This document shows, piece after piece, positions 1 to 10,203 of a DNA stretch of 64,000 nt (positions within the stretch are counted from its first letter, which is position 1; each line of letters starts with the position of its first letter). The DNA comes from an uncultured Alphaproteobacteria bacterium. GTDB taxonomy: Bacteria > Pseudomonadota > Alphaproteobacteria > HIMB59 > GCA-002718135. The translations under genes were made by a program, and so were the position numbers. Below the pieces are notes generated by a model. That model saw nothing but the letters and a program-made list of their open reading frames with translations. It was not told the DNA's origin and searched no databases. Where the stretch lies: positions 34,949 through 98,948 of the forward strand of contig CACMKW010000005.1 in assembly GCA_902614395.1 (NCBI GenBank), given 5' to 3'.

Positions 1-37
1 GATTTGAATTATCAAAAAAAATTATTAATTTAATAAA

Positions 38-1135
38 ATGAGATTATTTTTATCTTCATCTATTTTAGTTATTTTCTTAATATTAAATAAAAATGTTTTT
101 TCTTTAAGTAATGATCATAAATTATCAATATTAAAAAACGGTCTAGATCAACCTTGGAGTATTTCATTTATTAATAAGAATGAAATATTGATTAGTGAGA
201 AAACAGGTAAAATAAAATTATTTAATCAAACTAATGGAAGTATTATTGAGATAAAACATAATTTAAGTTTTATTGAGGATATAAACTCCCAAGGTGGTTT
301 GCTGGAAATTTTATATCATGATGATCATGTTTATATTAGTTACTCTGAGAAAAGAGGTGAATTTAAATTATATGGACCATCATCTACGTCAATTGCAAAA
401 GCAAAATTTAATAGAGAAAAACTAAATTTTAATAATATATTTAGATCTGAGCCCCCAATAAGATCCCCTTATCATTTTGGCTCTAGAATAGTAATTAAAG
501 ATAATTATTTATTTGCTTCTTTAGGTGAAAGAGGCAAAGGAATGATTGCTCAAGAAGCAGATAAACATCCAGGTAGTATTATTAGAATTAATTTAGATGG
601 ATCAGTACCAAAAGATAATCCACATTTTAAAAATCAACCTTTATGGCTTCCTGAAATTTTTCAAATTGGTGTTAGAAATCCTCAAGGAATGGCAATCTCA
701 TCTTTTGATAATAAAATATACATCAGTAATCACGGAGCTAAAGGTGGTGATTGGATTGGTGAAGTAAAGAAAGGTGAAAACTATGGATGGAAAATACTTG
801 GTTGGGGTGGAACAAATTATAATAATACAAAAATAGGACCTAAATGGTTACCAGGTTATACAAAAGCAATTCATTACTGGGTACCTTCAATTGCTGTTAG
901 TGCAATCACAATATATGATGGAGAAGAATTTCCAGAATTTAAAGGATTAGCACTTGTAACATCATTAAAAGATCAATCTTTACGCTCATTAGATTTTTCA
1001 AATTTAGATAATGTAGAAGAAGATATTATTTTTAAGAATGAAATAGGAAGAATAAGAGATATTAAAATTCATCCAGAAAGTGGTAAAATTTTCTTTTTAG
1101 CTCAAGATAAATTATGGAAATTTGAAAAAAAATAA
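38..1135 (+). CDS. PQQ-dependent sugar dehydrogenase / glucose-sorbosone dehydrogenase family (YliI-like)
   Basis: ORF 365 aa with signal peptide; motifs GLDQPWSISF, GSRIVIKDNYLFASLGERG, IGVRNPQGMAIS, GENYGWKILGWG typical of soluble aldose dehydrogenases. Confidence 0.9.
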   Translation: MRLFLSSSILVIFLILNKNVFSLSNDHKLSILKNGLDQPWSISFINKNEILISEKTGKIKLFNQTNGSIIEIKHNLSFIEDINSQGGLLEILYHDDHVYISYSEKRGEFKLYGPSSTSIAKAKFNREKLNFNNIFRSEPPIRSPYHFGSRIVIKDNYLFASLGERGKGMIAQEADKHPGSIIRINLDGSVPKDNPHFKNQPLWLPEIFQIGVRNPQGMAISSFDNKIYISNHGAKGGDWIGEVKKGENYGWKILGWGGTNYNNTKIGPKWLPGYTKAIHYWVPSIAVSAITIYDGEEFPEFKGLALVTSLKDQSLRSLDFSNLDNVEEDIIFKNEIGRIRDIKIHPESGKIFFLAQDKLWKFEKK

Positions 1136-1182
1136 TATCTTCATGTGTTTGAGAAATATTCTTTTTGATTTATAATAACTGT

Positions 1183-1299
1183 ATGTTTGAATTTTTAGCT
1201 TTTTTAGTTGGTATTATGATAATGGGACCTATCGTATATATTTATTTTTTAGTTCAAGATTTAAAAAAAAGAGTTGATAAGCTAGAAGATAAAAATTAA
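1183..1299 (+). CDS. small membrane protein (38 aa)
   Basis: Unlisted short ORF MFEFLAFLVGIMIMGPIVYIYFLVQDLKKRVDKLEDKN*: one TM segment followed by a charged tail. Confidence 0.5.
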   Translation: MFEFLAFLVGIMIMGPIVYIYFLVQDLKKRVDKLEDKN

Positions 1300-1331
1300 A
1301 TTTTATTAGTTTTAAGATTTTAAAGGAATTT

Positions 1332-1421
1332 TGGCGGAGAGAGTGAGATTCGAACTCACGAACGAGTTGCCCCGTTGCCGGTTTTCAAGACCGGTGCTTT
1401 CAACCGCTCAGCCATCTCTCC
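1332..1421 (-). tRNA. tRNA-Ser (anticodon UGA)
   Basis: Reverse complement GGAGAGATGGCTGAGCGGTTGAAAGCACCGGTCTTGAAAACCGGCAACGGGG...GAGTTCGAATCTCACTCTCTCCGCCA: acceptor, anticodon loop CUUGAAA, variable arm, T loop TTCGAAT, encoded CCA. Confidence 0.97.
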
Positions 1422-1513
1422 GTTTAATGCTTACTATAGTTTCAACATAAAAAAGTCAAAATATTAAGTATATATCGTTTCCTAATTAACGATAGTTTTG
1501 GTAATTTTATATA

Positions 1514-2551
1514 ATGATTTTTAGATTTGTATTAATATTTTTATTTATATCATTTAATGCATACTCAACTGATTGTGAAAAACCAAAAATGCCAACTGAT
1601 GAAGAGTGGAGTAGCTGGCTTTCAACTATTAAAAAAGAAGCTTTAGATAAAGGTATAAGTCAAAATACTATCTCAAAACATTTAAATAATGTTAAGCCAC
1701 AAAGTAAAATTATTATGCGCGATCGATGTCAGCCGGCATCAACAATGACTTTAGATGAATATTTATTTTATACCATTACAAAAGATAAAATATTTGCTGG
1801 AAAAAATTTTTTAAAAAAACATAAAGATATATTAAAAGAAATTGGAGAGTATTTTAAAATACAACCCAGATTTATTGTAGCCGTATTGGGTATGGAGAGT
1901 TATTATGGAAGAAATCAAGGAAAAATAAATTCAATAATTGCGATAACAACTCTTGCATTTGATAGAAGAAGAAGTGATTTTTATAAAAAACAATTATTTG
2001 CAGCTCTTGAAATATTAGATAAAAATCTTGTCCCTAATGGAGAGTTAAAAGGAAGTTGGGGTGGTGCAGTTGGCATGACTCAGATGATACCTACAACTTT
2101 TTTAGAAACAGCATACGATTGGGATGGTGATGGAATAGATATATGGAATAGTTATGCAGATGCTTTTGCAAGTACAGCAAATTATTTAACTTCATTAGAC
2201 AAAAATCCATGGTCTTATGATAGTACATGGGGGAGAGAAATACTCCCTCCAAAAAATATTTCTTCATCATTTTTTGATTCTATAAAGCAAATTAACCCGA
2301 AAGGTTGTGGAGCAGTTAAACGAAGATCAATTCCAAAAACTCTATCTGAATGGTCAAAATTAGGATTTACAAAAATTAATGGAGATCCTTTACCAATAAG
2401 AGATGATTTAGAAGCTAGATTAATAATGCCAGATGGGATAGACGGAAGAATGTTCATAGTTTATCCAAATTACAAAAATATTCTTTATTACAATTGTTCA
2501 TCATATTACGCTGTATCAGTAGGTCTTCTAAGTGATAAAATATCTAATTAA
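1514..2551 (+). CDS. lytic murein transglycosylase (MltB family)
   Basis: ORF 345 aa; VLGMESYYGRNQGK, FDRRRSDFYKKQLFAAL, GSWGGAVGMTQMIPTTF, YDWDGDGIDIWNS. Confidence 0.95.
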   Translation: MIFRFVLIFLFISFNAYSTDCEKPKMPTDEEWSSWLSTIKKEALDKGISQNTISKHLNNVKPQSKIIMRDRCQPASTMTLDEYLFYTITKDKIFAGKNFLKKHKDILKEIGEYFKIQPRFIVAVLGMESYYGRNQGKINSIIAITTLAFDRRRSDFYKKQLFAALEILDKNLVPNGELKGSWGGAVGMTQMIPTTFLETAYDWDGDGIDIWNSYADAFASTANYLTSLDKNPWSYDSTWGREILPPKNISSSFFDSIKQINPKGCGAVKRRSIPKTLSEWSKLGFTKINGDPLPIRDDLEARLIMPDGIDGRMFIVYPNYKNILYYNCSSYYAVSVGLLSDKISN

Positions 2552-3467
2552 TTTAATTGTAATTTTATTTTTATTTTCTTGTAATGAATTAAATCTTAAT
2601 AATGTTTCTGATGTTGTAGAAAATAGCACAAACAAAATAGAAGAAATAATTGATAAAACAAAAGATGATAAAAAAGAAAAAAATCTTTCAAATAATAAAC
2701 AAACAAAAGATAATATTTTTTATTATGTTGGTGAAACCTATTTTATTGAAGGAGTTAGTTATACTCCAGAAGAAAACTATAATTATTCAGAAATTGGACT
2801 TTCTTCTTTTTATGGTAAGGAATTACACAATATTAAAACTGTAAATAATGATTTAAATAAAGTTACAGAATTACTTGGTAGACATAAAACTCTACCTATT
2901 CCAAGTATGGTCAAGGTCACTAACTTGGATAATGGACTTTCTATAAATGTAAAAATAATAGATAGACATGATGATAATGCTGTTATTATTCAGGTTTCAA
3001 GAAAAGTTGCACAACTTCTTGGATTTTATAAATCTAAAATAGCTACTGTAAAAGTAGAGATACTTTCTGATGCTAGTAAACAATGGAAGAGTGTTGCAAA
3101 TTCATTAAATGAAGAAAATTTTGATGAAACTATTTCTTCTGCACCAACAGATATTGTATCTATTGAAGAAATTGATGAAATTCTGGAAATTAATGATGAG
3201 GTTGCTGCAATTAAGGAAGAACCAATTGAACTTAAATCAGAAAAAATAACTGATTTTAAATTATATTTAAGAGTAATAGGATTTGAAAACTATCAGAGTA
3301 TTCAATCAGTATTAGATAATTATGAAAATAATCTAAAATATACTTCTGAAAAAAATAATTCCAAATATGACCTAATTATTGGCCCTTTAGAAAATACAGA
3401 AGCAAATAATTTGGTTTCATACTTTATCTCAAAAGGTTATAAGGAGACTGAAATTCTTATTGAATAA
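2532..3467 (+). CDS. rlpA: septal ring lytic transglycosylase RlpA family lipoprotein with C-terminal SPOR-like region
   Basis: Lipobox-like LFLFSCNE; GLSSFYGKELHN, PSMVKVTNLDNGLSINVKIIDR, VSRKVAQLLGF; GTG start overlapping mltB. Confidence 0.9.
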   Translation: MIKYLINLIVILFLFSCNELNLNNVSDVVENSTNKIEEIIDKTKDDKKEKNLSNNKQTKDNIFYYVGETYFIEGVSYTPEENYNYSEIGLSSFYGKELHNIKTVNNDLNKVTELLGRHKTLPIPSMVKVTNLDNGLSINVKIIDRHDDNAVIIQVSRKVAQLLGFYKSKIATVKVEILSDASKQWKSVANSLNEENFDETISSAPTDIVSIEEIDEILEINDEVAAIKEEPIELKSEKITDFKLYLRVIGFENYQSIQSVLDNYENNLKYTSEKNNSKYDLIIGPLENTEANNLVSYFISKGYKETEILIE

Positions 3468-3502
3468 CAAATAAAGGTCATAATTAAGAATTATTAATAT
3501 TT

Positions 3503-4636
3503 ATGGTAAAAATTTTTAGCTTTTTTTTATTTTTTATTATTTCTTTAAAACTTTACGCTATTGATACAAAGGCAGAGCAAGCAGTTGTCATTGATTTTGA
3601 TACAAACGAAGTTCTTTTTGAAAAAAATTCTAATGCAAAAGTTATTCCTGCTTCAATGACTAAAATTATGACTGTTTACGTTGCATTTGATAGAATAAAG
3701 AATACAAATTTTTCAATTTCTAATGAATGCAGAGTTTCTCCTAAGGCTTATAAAAAGGGAGGCTCTAGAACATTTTTAGAGATAGATGACAATGTAACAG
3801 TTGATGATTTATTAAAAGGTATAATCGTTCAATCTGGTAATGATGCTTCTATAGCTTTAGCGGAATGTTTAGGAGGTACCGAAGAAGACTTTGCCAAACT
3901 TATGAATGTTTATGCAGAACGATTAGGAATGACAAATACAAATTTTGTTAATTCATCTGGTTGGCCTGATGAAAATCACTATTCCACTGTCAATGATATT
4001 GCAATTCTTTCAAATACAATAATTAGAGATTTTCCAAATCTTTATACATATTTCAAAATGGAAGAATTTACTTATAATGATATTACTCAACCAAATAGAA
4101 ATAAACTTTTATATCAAGTTCAAGGAGCTGACGGTTTAAAAACAGGTTTTACTAAAGAATCTGGTTGGGGAATAGCTGCTACAGCGTTAAGAAATGATAG
4201 AAGGATTACAGTTGTTATAAATGGTACAAATAGCTCAAGATCAAGGTTAAATGAGTCATCTAATTTAATAAATTGGGCATTTAATCAAACTTCTCAACAA
4301 ACATTAGTTGAAAAAGGTCAATTTATTAAAGAAGTAGATGTATGGCTTGGTAGTGAGAGTAGTATAAATTTAATTAGTGCACAAAAATTAGTATCAACAT
4401 TATCATTTGATCAAATTCAATTAATGAATTCTTCTATTAGATATACAAAACCAATATCTGCTCCGATTAAAAAAGGTGATGAATTAGGAAAATTAATTAT
4501 AAATATTGATGGAAAGCCAAAAATAGAAGTACCCCTTATAGCTGAAAAAGATGTAACTGAAGTTAATCCTTTATTTAAAATTTTTGCTGCAGCAAAATAC
4601 TTAATTTTTGGAAGAAGTTTAGATGAAATTAACTAA
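3503..4636 (+). CDS. D-alanyl-D-alanine carboxypeptidase (DacA/DacC, peptidase S11)
   Basis: SxxK motif PASMTKIMT, SGN motif QSGNDASIALAE, KTG motif GLKTGFT. Confidence 0.95.
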   Translation: MVKIFSFFLFFIISLKLYAIDTKAEQAVVIDFDTNEVLFEKNSNAKVIPASMTKIMTVYVAFDRIKNTNFSISNECRVSPKAYKKGGSRTFLEIDDNVTVDDLLKGIIVQSGNDASIALAECLGGTEEDFAKLMNVYAERLGMTNTNFVNSSGWPDENHYSTVNDIAILSNTIIRDFPNLYTYFKMEEFTYNDITQPNRNKLLYQVQGADGLKTGFTKESGWGIAATALRNDRRITVVINGTNSSRSRLNESSNLINWAFNQTSQQTLVEKGQFIKEVDVWLGSESSINLISAQKLVSTLSFDQIQLMNSSIRYTKPISAPIKKGDELGKLIINIDGKPKIEVPLIAEKDVTEVNPLFKIFAAAKYLIFGRSLDEIN

Positions 4637-5234
4637 AGGTTTGTTCATTAGTTTTGAAGGACCTGAAGCAAGTGGAAAATCATCTCAAATATTACTTTTG
4701 TCAAAATATTTAAAAAAAAAGAAAATTCCTTTTATTATATCCAGAGAACCAGGAGGAACTGATTTTGCTGAAAAATTAAGAAAATTAATTTTAGATAATA
4801 AATCCACAATTAATAATTTAGAAGAATTACTTCTTCTTATGGCTGCTAGGTCAAATCATATCAATGAAGTAATTATACCTAATCTAAAAAAAGGTAAAAT
4901 TGTTATTTCAGATCGATATGCAGATTCTTCATTTGTTTATCAAGGATATGTAAATAAGTTTGGTATAAAAAGAGCTCAAAAACTTCATAAAGAACTTCTA
5001 AATAATTTCTTTCCTGACTATACTTTTATTTTCAAAATCAATCCAAAAGAAATAATCAAAAGATTAAAACAAAGAAAAGTTAAAAACAAATATGATAAAT
5101 CTAACTTATTATTTCATCAAAAAGTAATTCAAGGATATAAAAAAATAGCAAAGCCAAAAAGATATATAACTGTAGATGCTTCTTTATCTAGAGATATAAT
5201 TCATAAAAATATTATTGAAAAATTAAAGTTGTAA
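4623..5234 (+). CDS. tmk: thymidylate kinase
   Basis: ISFEGPEASGKSSQ P-loop, REPGGTDFAEKLR, DRYADSSFVYQG. Confidence 0.96.
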   Translation: MKLTKGLFISFEGPEASGKSSQILLLSKYLKKKKIPFIISREPGGTDFAEKLRKLILDNKSTINNLEELLLLMAARSNHINEVIIPNLKKGKIVISDRYADSSFVYQGYVNKFGIKRAQKLHKELLNNFFPDYTFIFKINPKEIIKRLKQRKVKNKYDKSNLLFHQKVIQGYKKIAKPKRYITVDASLSRDIIHKNIIEKLKL

Positions 5235-5237
5235 TTA

Positions 5238-6221
5238 ATGATTGAATTAATAGGTTTTGAAAAAGAGTATAAAGATCTTCTTAACAGATACGAATCAAAT
5301 AATCTTCCAAATTCAATTTTAATTCATGGTTTAAGCGGTATAGGTAAAAGAACGTTTCTTAACAAATTAGTTAAAAATATTATAAATATAGAATTTAAAG
5401 ATAATAATGTTGACCATCATTTAAATTTATTTAAAAATAATACACATCCAAATATAAAAATAATTGAAAAAGAGATTGATAGCAAAACTGGAAAAATTAA
5501 ATCTAATATTACAATTGAACAAATTAGAAGATTAAAAACATTTTTAAATTCAACAACAACAATTCAAAATTCTTCTAAAATAGTTATCGTTGATACTGCT
5601 GATTATTTAAACATTAGTTCTGCAAATAGTATGCTCAAGATCTTAGAAGAATCAAAAGAAAATACCTATATCTTTTTAATATCAAACCAGATTTCATTAC
5701 TTTTGCCAACAATTAGATCAAGATGTTTAAAAATTAAATTTAATACTCATAATCTAACTAATTTTACTAATATTATTAAAGATAATATTGATGAAATATC
5801 TAATGAAGAAATAAATTTTTACTTCGAATTAACGTACGGATCACCAGGAAACACTATTCTATATTATAATAATAATTTCTTTGATATTTTCCAATTATCA
5901 ATTAAATGTCTTTTATCAAATGATCTAGATGATGATAAAATAAATTTGTCTAATATTTTATCAAAACTTTCTAATGATGAATTTAATAATTATTTATCAA
6001 TGCTTAAATTTATTCTAATTGTTACTAATAAGCTTAAAATAAACAGAGATGATAAAAGTTTGGTTAATATGCCAAATTATCTAGAGTTAGAGTCTTTATC
6101 GACAAATCTTACCAAAAAAAATCTTATTGATAGATTTGATTATTTAACTAATAACCAAAAAGAATTATTTAATTTAAATCTTGATAAAAAAATATTTATA
6201 TTAAATTTTTTAACTCAATAA
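5238..6221 (+). CDS. holB: DNA polymerase III delta' subunit
   Basis: NSILIHGLSGIGKRTF, ANSMLKILEESKENTYIFLISNQISLLLPTIRSRC; position between tmk and metG. Confidence 0.88.
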   Translation: MIELIGFEKEYKDLLNRYESNNLPNSILIHGLSGIGKRTFLNKLVKNIINIEFKDNNVDHHLNLFKNNTHPNIKIIEKEIDSKTGKIKSNITIEQIRRLKTFLNSTTTIQNSSKIVIVDTADYLNISSANSMLKILEESKENTYIFLISNQISLLLPTIRSRCLKIKFNTHNLTNFTNIIKDNIDEISNEEINFYFELTYGSPGNTILYYNNNFFDIFQLSIKCLLSNDLDDDKINLSNILSKLSNDEFNNYLSMLKFILIVTNKLKINRDDKSLVNMPNYLELESLSTNLTKKNLIDRFDYLTNNQKELFNLNLDKKIFILNFLTQ

Positions 6222-6222
6222 A

Positions 6223-7743
6223 ATGAATTTTTATATAACTACTCCAATTTACTACACTAATGATATTCCTCATATAGGTCATGCTTATACAAGTATAGCT
6301 TGCGATATAATTGCGCGATATAATAAATTATTAGGAAACAATGTATTCTTTTTAACAGGTACAGACGAGCATGGGCAAAAAGTAGAAAAAGCTGCTATTA
6401 ATTCAAACTTAAAACCTAAAGAATTCGTTGATAAACTTTCAGTTAATTTTATTAATTTAATACCTTTTTTAGGATGTGAAATAGATGATTTTATAAGAAC
6501 TACTGAAGAAAGACATATTAAAGCTTCACAAGAACTTTGGAGGCAATTAGAAAAAAATAATCAAATATATCTTTCAAATTATGAAGGTTGGTACTCAGTT
6601 AGAGATGAAGCATTTTATTTAGAAAATGAATTAAAAAAGATTGATGGTAAATACGTTACCGATAATGGATCACCTGTAGAGTGGGTTAAGGAGGAGAGTT
6701 ATTTTTTTAAGCTTTCAGAATGGCAAGATAAGCTGATCAATTATTATGAAAAAAATCCAGAATCAATCTTACCAAGAACGCGATATAATGAAGTATTAAG
6801 TTTTATTAAAGGCGGATTAAAAGATCTGTCTATTTCAAGAACAACTTTTAATTGGGGAGTGCCAGTTCCAAATAATTCTAAGCATGTGATGTATGTTTGG
6901 ATTGATGCATTATGTAACTACCTAACTGCAATTGGTTATCCAGATACAAACAATAATAATTATAAGAAATTTTGGCCCGCAACACATATTGTGGGGAAAG
7001 ATATATTAAGATTTCATGCAGTTTATTGGCCAGCCTTTTTAATGGCTGCAGGTATCGAGCCACCTAAAAGAATATTTGCACACGGGTGGTGGACAAATGA
7101 AGGACAAAAAATTTCTAAATCCCTTGGTAATGTCATTGACCCTTATGAAATAATTGATGAATATGGTTTGGATCAAATAAGATTTTTTTTATTTAGAGAA
7201 GTACCTTTTGGAAATGATGGAGATTTTTCAAAAAAAGCAATCGCAAATAGAGTTAACGCAGATTTATCAAATAATTTTGGTAATTTAGTACAAAGGGTTT
7301 CATCATTTGCTGTAAAAAATAATGATTCTTTACTAAAACCAGCAAAAAATTTAACCAATGAAGATAAGAATTTAATTAATATTCTTCAAAATAAATTTGA
7401 TGAATATTGTAACTTTATGAATAATCAACAAATTGATAGAGCAATTAAGTCTGTCTTGGAGTTAATTTCTGCCGGTAACGCATATGTTGACACTCAAGCA
7501 CCATGGACACTAAAAAAAACAAATAAAATTAGAATGGAAGAGGTTTTATATATAGTTACAAATATAATTATTAAATCAGCTATTATGCTTTATCCAATAA
7601 TACCAACTAGTTCAAAAAATATTCTTAATATTTTTAACTATAATATGGAAAATAATAAATTTGAGAACTTCACTAAACTAATAAATCAAAATATAAAAAT
7701 AAATAATCCAGAACCAATATTTCCAAGAATATTGAATGATTGA
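6223..7743 (+). CDS. metG: methionyl-tRNA synthetase
   Basis: ITTPIYYTNDIPHIGHAYT (HIGH), KISKSLGN (KMSKS-type), TGTDEHGQK. Confidence 0.98.
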   Translation: MNFYITTPIYYTNDIPHIGHAYTSIACDIIARYNKLLGNNVFFLTGTDEHGQKVEKAAINSNLKPKEFVDKLSVNFINLIPFLGCEIDDFIRTTEERHIKASQELWRQLEKNNQIYLSNYEGWYSVRDEAFYLENELKKIDGKYVTDNGSPVEWVKEESYFFKLSEWQDKLINYYEKNPESILPRTRYNEVLSFIKGGLKDLSISRTTFNWGVPVPNNSKHVMYVWIDALCNYLTAIGYPDTNNNNYKKFWPATHIVGKDILRFHAVYWPAFLMAAGIEPPKRIFAHGWWTNEGQKISKSLGNVIDPYEIIDEYGLDQIRFFLFREVPFGNDGDFSKKAIANRVNADLSNNFGNLVQRVSSFAVKNNDSLLKPAKNLTNEDKNLINILQNKFDEYCNFMNNQQIDRAIKSVLELISAGNAYVDTQAPWTLKKTNKIRMEEVLYIVTNIIIKSAIMLYPIIPTSSKNILNIFNYNMENNKFENFTKLINQNIKINNPEPIFPRILND

Positions 7744-8518
7744 CTCACATTGTCATTTAAATTTTAAAAAATTATCAGATAATTTTGAGAATATAATTAA
7801 TAACTCCAAAAAAAATAATATTAGCACAATATTATCAATCAATACTAATCCTGAAGATTTTCAGGATCATTTAAATTTAATAAACAATTATAATTCTATT
7901 TATCTTTCATATGGACTTCACCCAAGTAATGTTCAATCAATGAACCAAATTGAATTACAAAACTTTGATCAATACTGTAATAATGAAAAAGTAATAGGAA
8001 TAGGTGAAACAGGTATTGATCTCTATCATAATGATCAATTTCTCAAAGAACAATCACAAGTATTTGAAACCCATATTGAAGCTTCAATAAAGCATTCACT
8101 TCCAATTATCATTCATCAAAGAAATTCTGAAAAAGAAATAGTAGATATTTTAAAAAATTATAAATCAAATAATCTAAAATTAATTTTTCACTGTTTTACT
8201 GGTTCAAATCAACTATTAAATTTTTGTCTAGAGAATAACTACTACATTTCAATTTCTGGAATAATAACATTTAAAAATGCATCAAATCTAAGAGATATAA
8301 TTAAGGAAGCTCCTTTAGATTCTATACTTATAGAAACTGATAGTCCTTTTTTAGCACCCGAACCAATGAGAGGTAAAGTTAATGAGCCATCTTTTGTAAA
8401 ATATACAGCTGAATATTTAGCAAAATTTTTTAAATTATCCTTAGAAGAATTCGAAAAAATCACTGATAATAATTTTTTTAATTTGTTTACAAAAGCTAAA
8501 AGAGATAATTATCTGTAA
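7736..8518 (+). CDS. TatD family deoxyribonuclease / metal-dependent hydrolase
   Basis: MIDSHCHLNF, GIGETGIDLYH, LPIIIHQRNSEKE, ILIETDSPFLAPEPMRGKVNEPSFV. Confidence 0.95.
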   Translation: MIDSHCHLNFKKLSDNFENIINNSKKNNISTILSINTNPEDFQDHLNLINNYNSIYLSYGLHPSNVQSMNQIELQNFDQYCNNEKVIGIGETGIDLYHNDQFLKEQSQVFETHIEASIKHSLPIIIHQRNSEKEIVDILKNYKSNNLKLIFHCFTGSNQLLNFCLENNYYISISGIITFKNASNLRDIIKEAPLDSILIETDSPFLAPEPMRGKVNEPSFVKYTAEYLAKFFKLSLEEFEKITDNNFFNLFTKAKRDNYL

Positions 8519-9270
8519 TGAAAATAACAATTTTAGGGTGCGGGGGATCTTTTGGTTCACCTTTAGCATGGAATAGACATGGTAATATTGATCTAAATAA
8601 TAAAAGAAATTTTAGAACAAGGTCATCGGTACTTATTGAATATAAAAATACAAATATTCTAATTGATACTAGTCCAGATCTTAGACAGCAACTTTATAAT
8701 GCTAAATGTACAAATATTGATGCAGTCCTTTATACGCATATTCATTCTGATCATACATCAGGAGTACCAGATATGAGGGCAATGTCTTTAATAAATAAAA
8801 AAATTATACCTGCATATATGCCAAAAGAAATGATTTCCGAGATGGAAACAAATTATAAATATATTTTTAAAGGAGAAAAAGATTATTTGCCATTTATGGA
8901 AATTAAAGAATTAGATTCTGGTATAAATTTCCAAAATATAAATATTGAAACATTTAAACATAATCATGGTTCAATTGACGTTCAAACATACAAGATTGGA
9001 AATTTTGCTTATTCTACAGATTTAAAAAAATTTTATAATCAAGATATTGATAAATTAAAAAATCTAGATTTATGGGTTGTTGGTTTGTTAAGAGAGGATA
9101 CTCATCCTGCTCATGCTGGATTTGATCAAATAATGGATTTCATTTCATATATTAAGCCAAAACAAACTATTTTTACTCATATGACAGCTTTACTAGATGA
9201 AAAAGAATTAATAACAAAGTGCCCAGCAAATGTAAAACCTGGATATGATGGTATGATTATTTATTTATGA
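8518..9270 (+). CDS. MBL-fold metallo-hydrolase (PhnP-like)
   Basis: LGCGGSFGSPL, THIHSDHTSGVPDMR, HAGFDQIMDFI, TIFTHM. Confidence 0.9.
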   Translation: MKITILGCGGSFGSPLAWNRHGNIDLNNKRNFRTRSSVLIEYKNTNILIDTSPDLRQQLYNAKCTNIDAVLYTHIHSDHTSGVPDMRAMSLINKKIIPAYMPKEMISEMETNYKYIFKGEKDYLPFMEIKELDSGINFQNINIETFKHNHGSIDVQTYKIGNFAYSTDLKKFYNQDIDKLKNLDLWVVGLLREDTHPAHAGFDQIMDFISYIKPKQTIFTHMTALLDEKELITKCPANVKPGYDGMIIYL

Positions 9271-10202
9271 AGCCGTTATCTATTGGTTTCATAGGAATTG
9301 GAAATGTTGGATCAAATCTTACAAATAATTTATTAAAATCAAATAACAATATATTTGTGTATGATAAAAATAATAAATCCTATTCAAGATTAAAAAATTT
9401 AAAAAACAATCCTTGTAAAACATTAAAAGAATTAACTGAAAAGAGTGAAATTATAATAACTTGTTTACCTTCACCAAAAGCAGTAAACAAAGTTCTAAAA
9501 AATATATTAAAATATTTAACTAAAAAACATATCTGGATTGAGATGAGTACTACAGACAAAAATGATATGATTAGCTTATCCAAAAAAATAATTTCTAAAG
9601 GTGGGAAAGTATTAGAATGTCCAATTACTGGAGGAGAACATAGGGCAAAATCAGGAAATATATCTATTTTAGCTGCAGGCAAAAAATCAACTTTTAAAAA
9701 ATGTTTCCCAATTTTATCATTGCTTGGTCATGAAATTTTATATTGTGGAAAAATTGGAAATGCTTCAATATTAAAAGTAATTACAAATTATTTAGCATCA
9801 TTACATTTAGTAGGTATAGGTGAGGCACTTAGTGTTGCAAAAAAAAATAAAATTGACTTAGGTTTAACGTATAAAGCTATAAAAATAAGCTCAGGAAATA
9901 GTTTTGTTAATGAAACTGAAACACAAGTCATACTTGGAGGTAGTTATGATGTAGGATTCACAATGGATCTAGTTAATAAAGATATAAATCTTTTTAATAA
10001 ACTTGGAAAAAATATGAAATTAGAACTAGGAAATTATTTAAGTAAAAAATTTAAACTAGGCATGAAAATTTTAGGGGAAAGGTCATTTAGTACTAGTATT
10101 ATTAAATTAATTGAAAAAGATACAAAAATTAAATTAAGAGCAAAAAAATTCCCAAAACAACTAATTGATAAACAAAAAAAACAAAAAGGTGTAGAAGTAT
10201 AA
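9267..10202 (+). CDS. NAD(P)-dependent oxidoreductase, 3-hydroxyisobutyrate dehydrogenase family
   Basis: GFIGIGNVGSNLTNNLL, ECPITGGEHRAKSGNISILAAG, GNASILKVITNYLASLHLVGIGEAL. Confidence 0.9.
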   Translation: MKPLSIGFIGIGNVGSNLTNNLLKSNNNIFVYDKNNKSYSRLKNLKNNPCKTLKELTEKSEIIITCLPSPKAVNKVLKNILKYLTKKHIWIEMSTTDKNDMISLSKKIISKGGKVLECPITGGEHRAKSGNISILAAGKKSTFKKCFPILSLLGHEILYCGKIGNASILKVITNYLASLHLVGIGEALSVAKKNKIDLGLTYKAIKISSGNSFVNETETQVILGGSYDVGFTMDLVNKDINLFNKLGKNMKLELGNYLSKKFKLGMKILGERSFSTSIIKLIEKDTKIKLRAKKFPKQLIDKQKKQKGVEV

Positions 10203-10203
10203 T

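Noticed and set aside
2215-2457. Antisense ORF (80 aa) opposite the mltB-like gene
   Set aside because: Fully inside a well-supported gene on the other strand; no recognisable domain.
1514-9270. mltB-rlpA-dacA-tmk-holB-metG-tatD-MBL run as a special cluster
   Set aside because: Matches a gene order familiar from alphaproteobacteria; treated as ordinary.
9380-9682. Antisense ORF (100 aa)
   Set aside because: Shadow ORF of the 3-hydroxyisobutyrate dehydrogenase-family gene.
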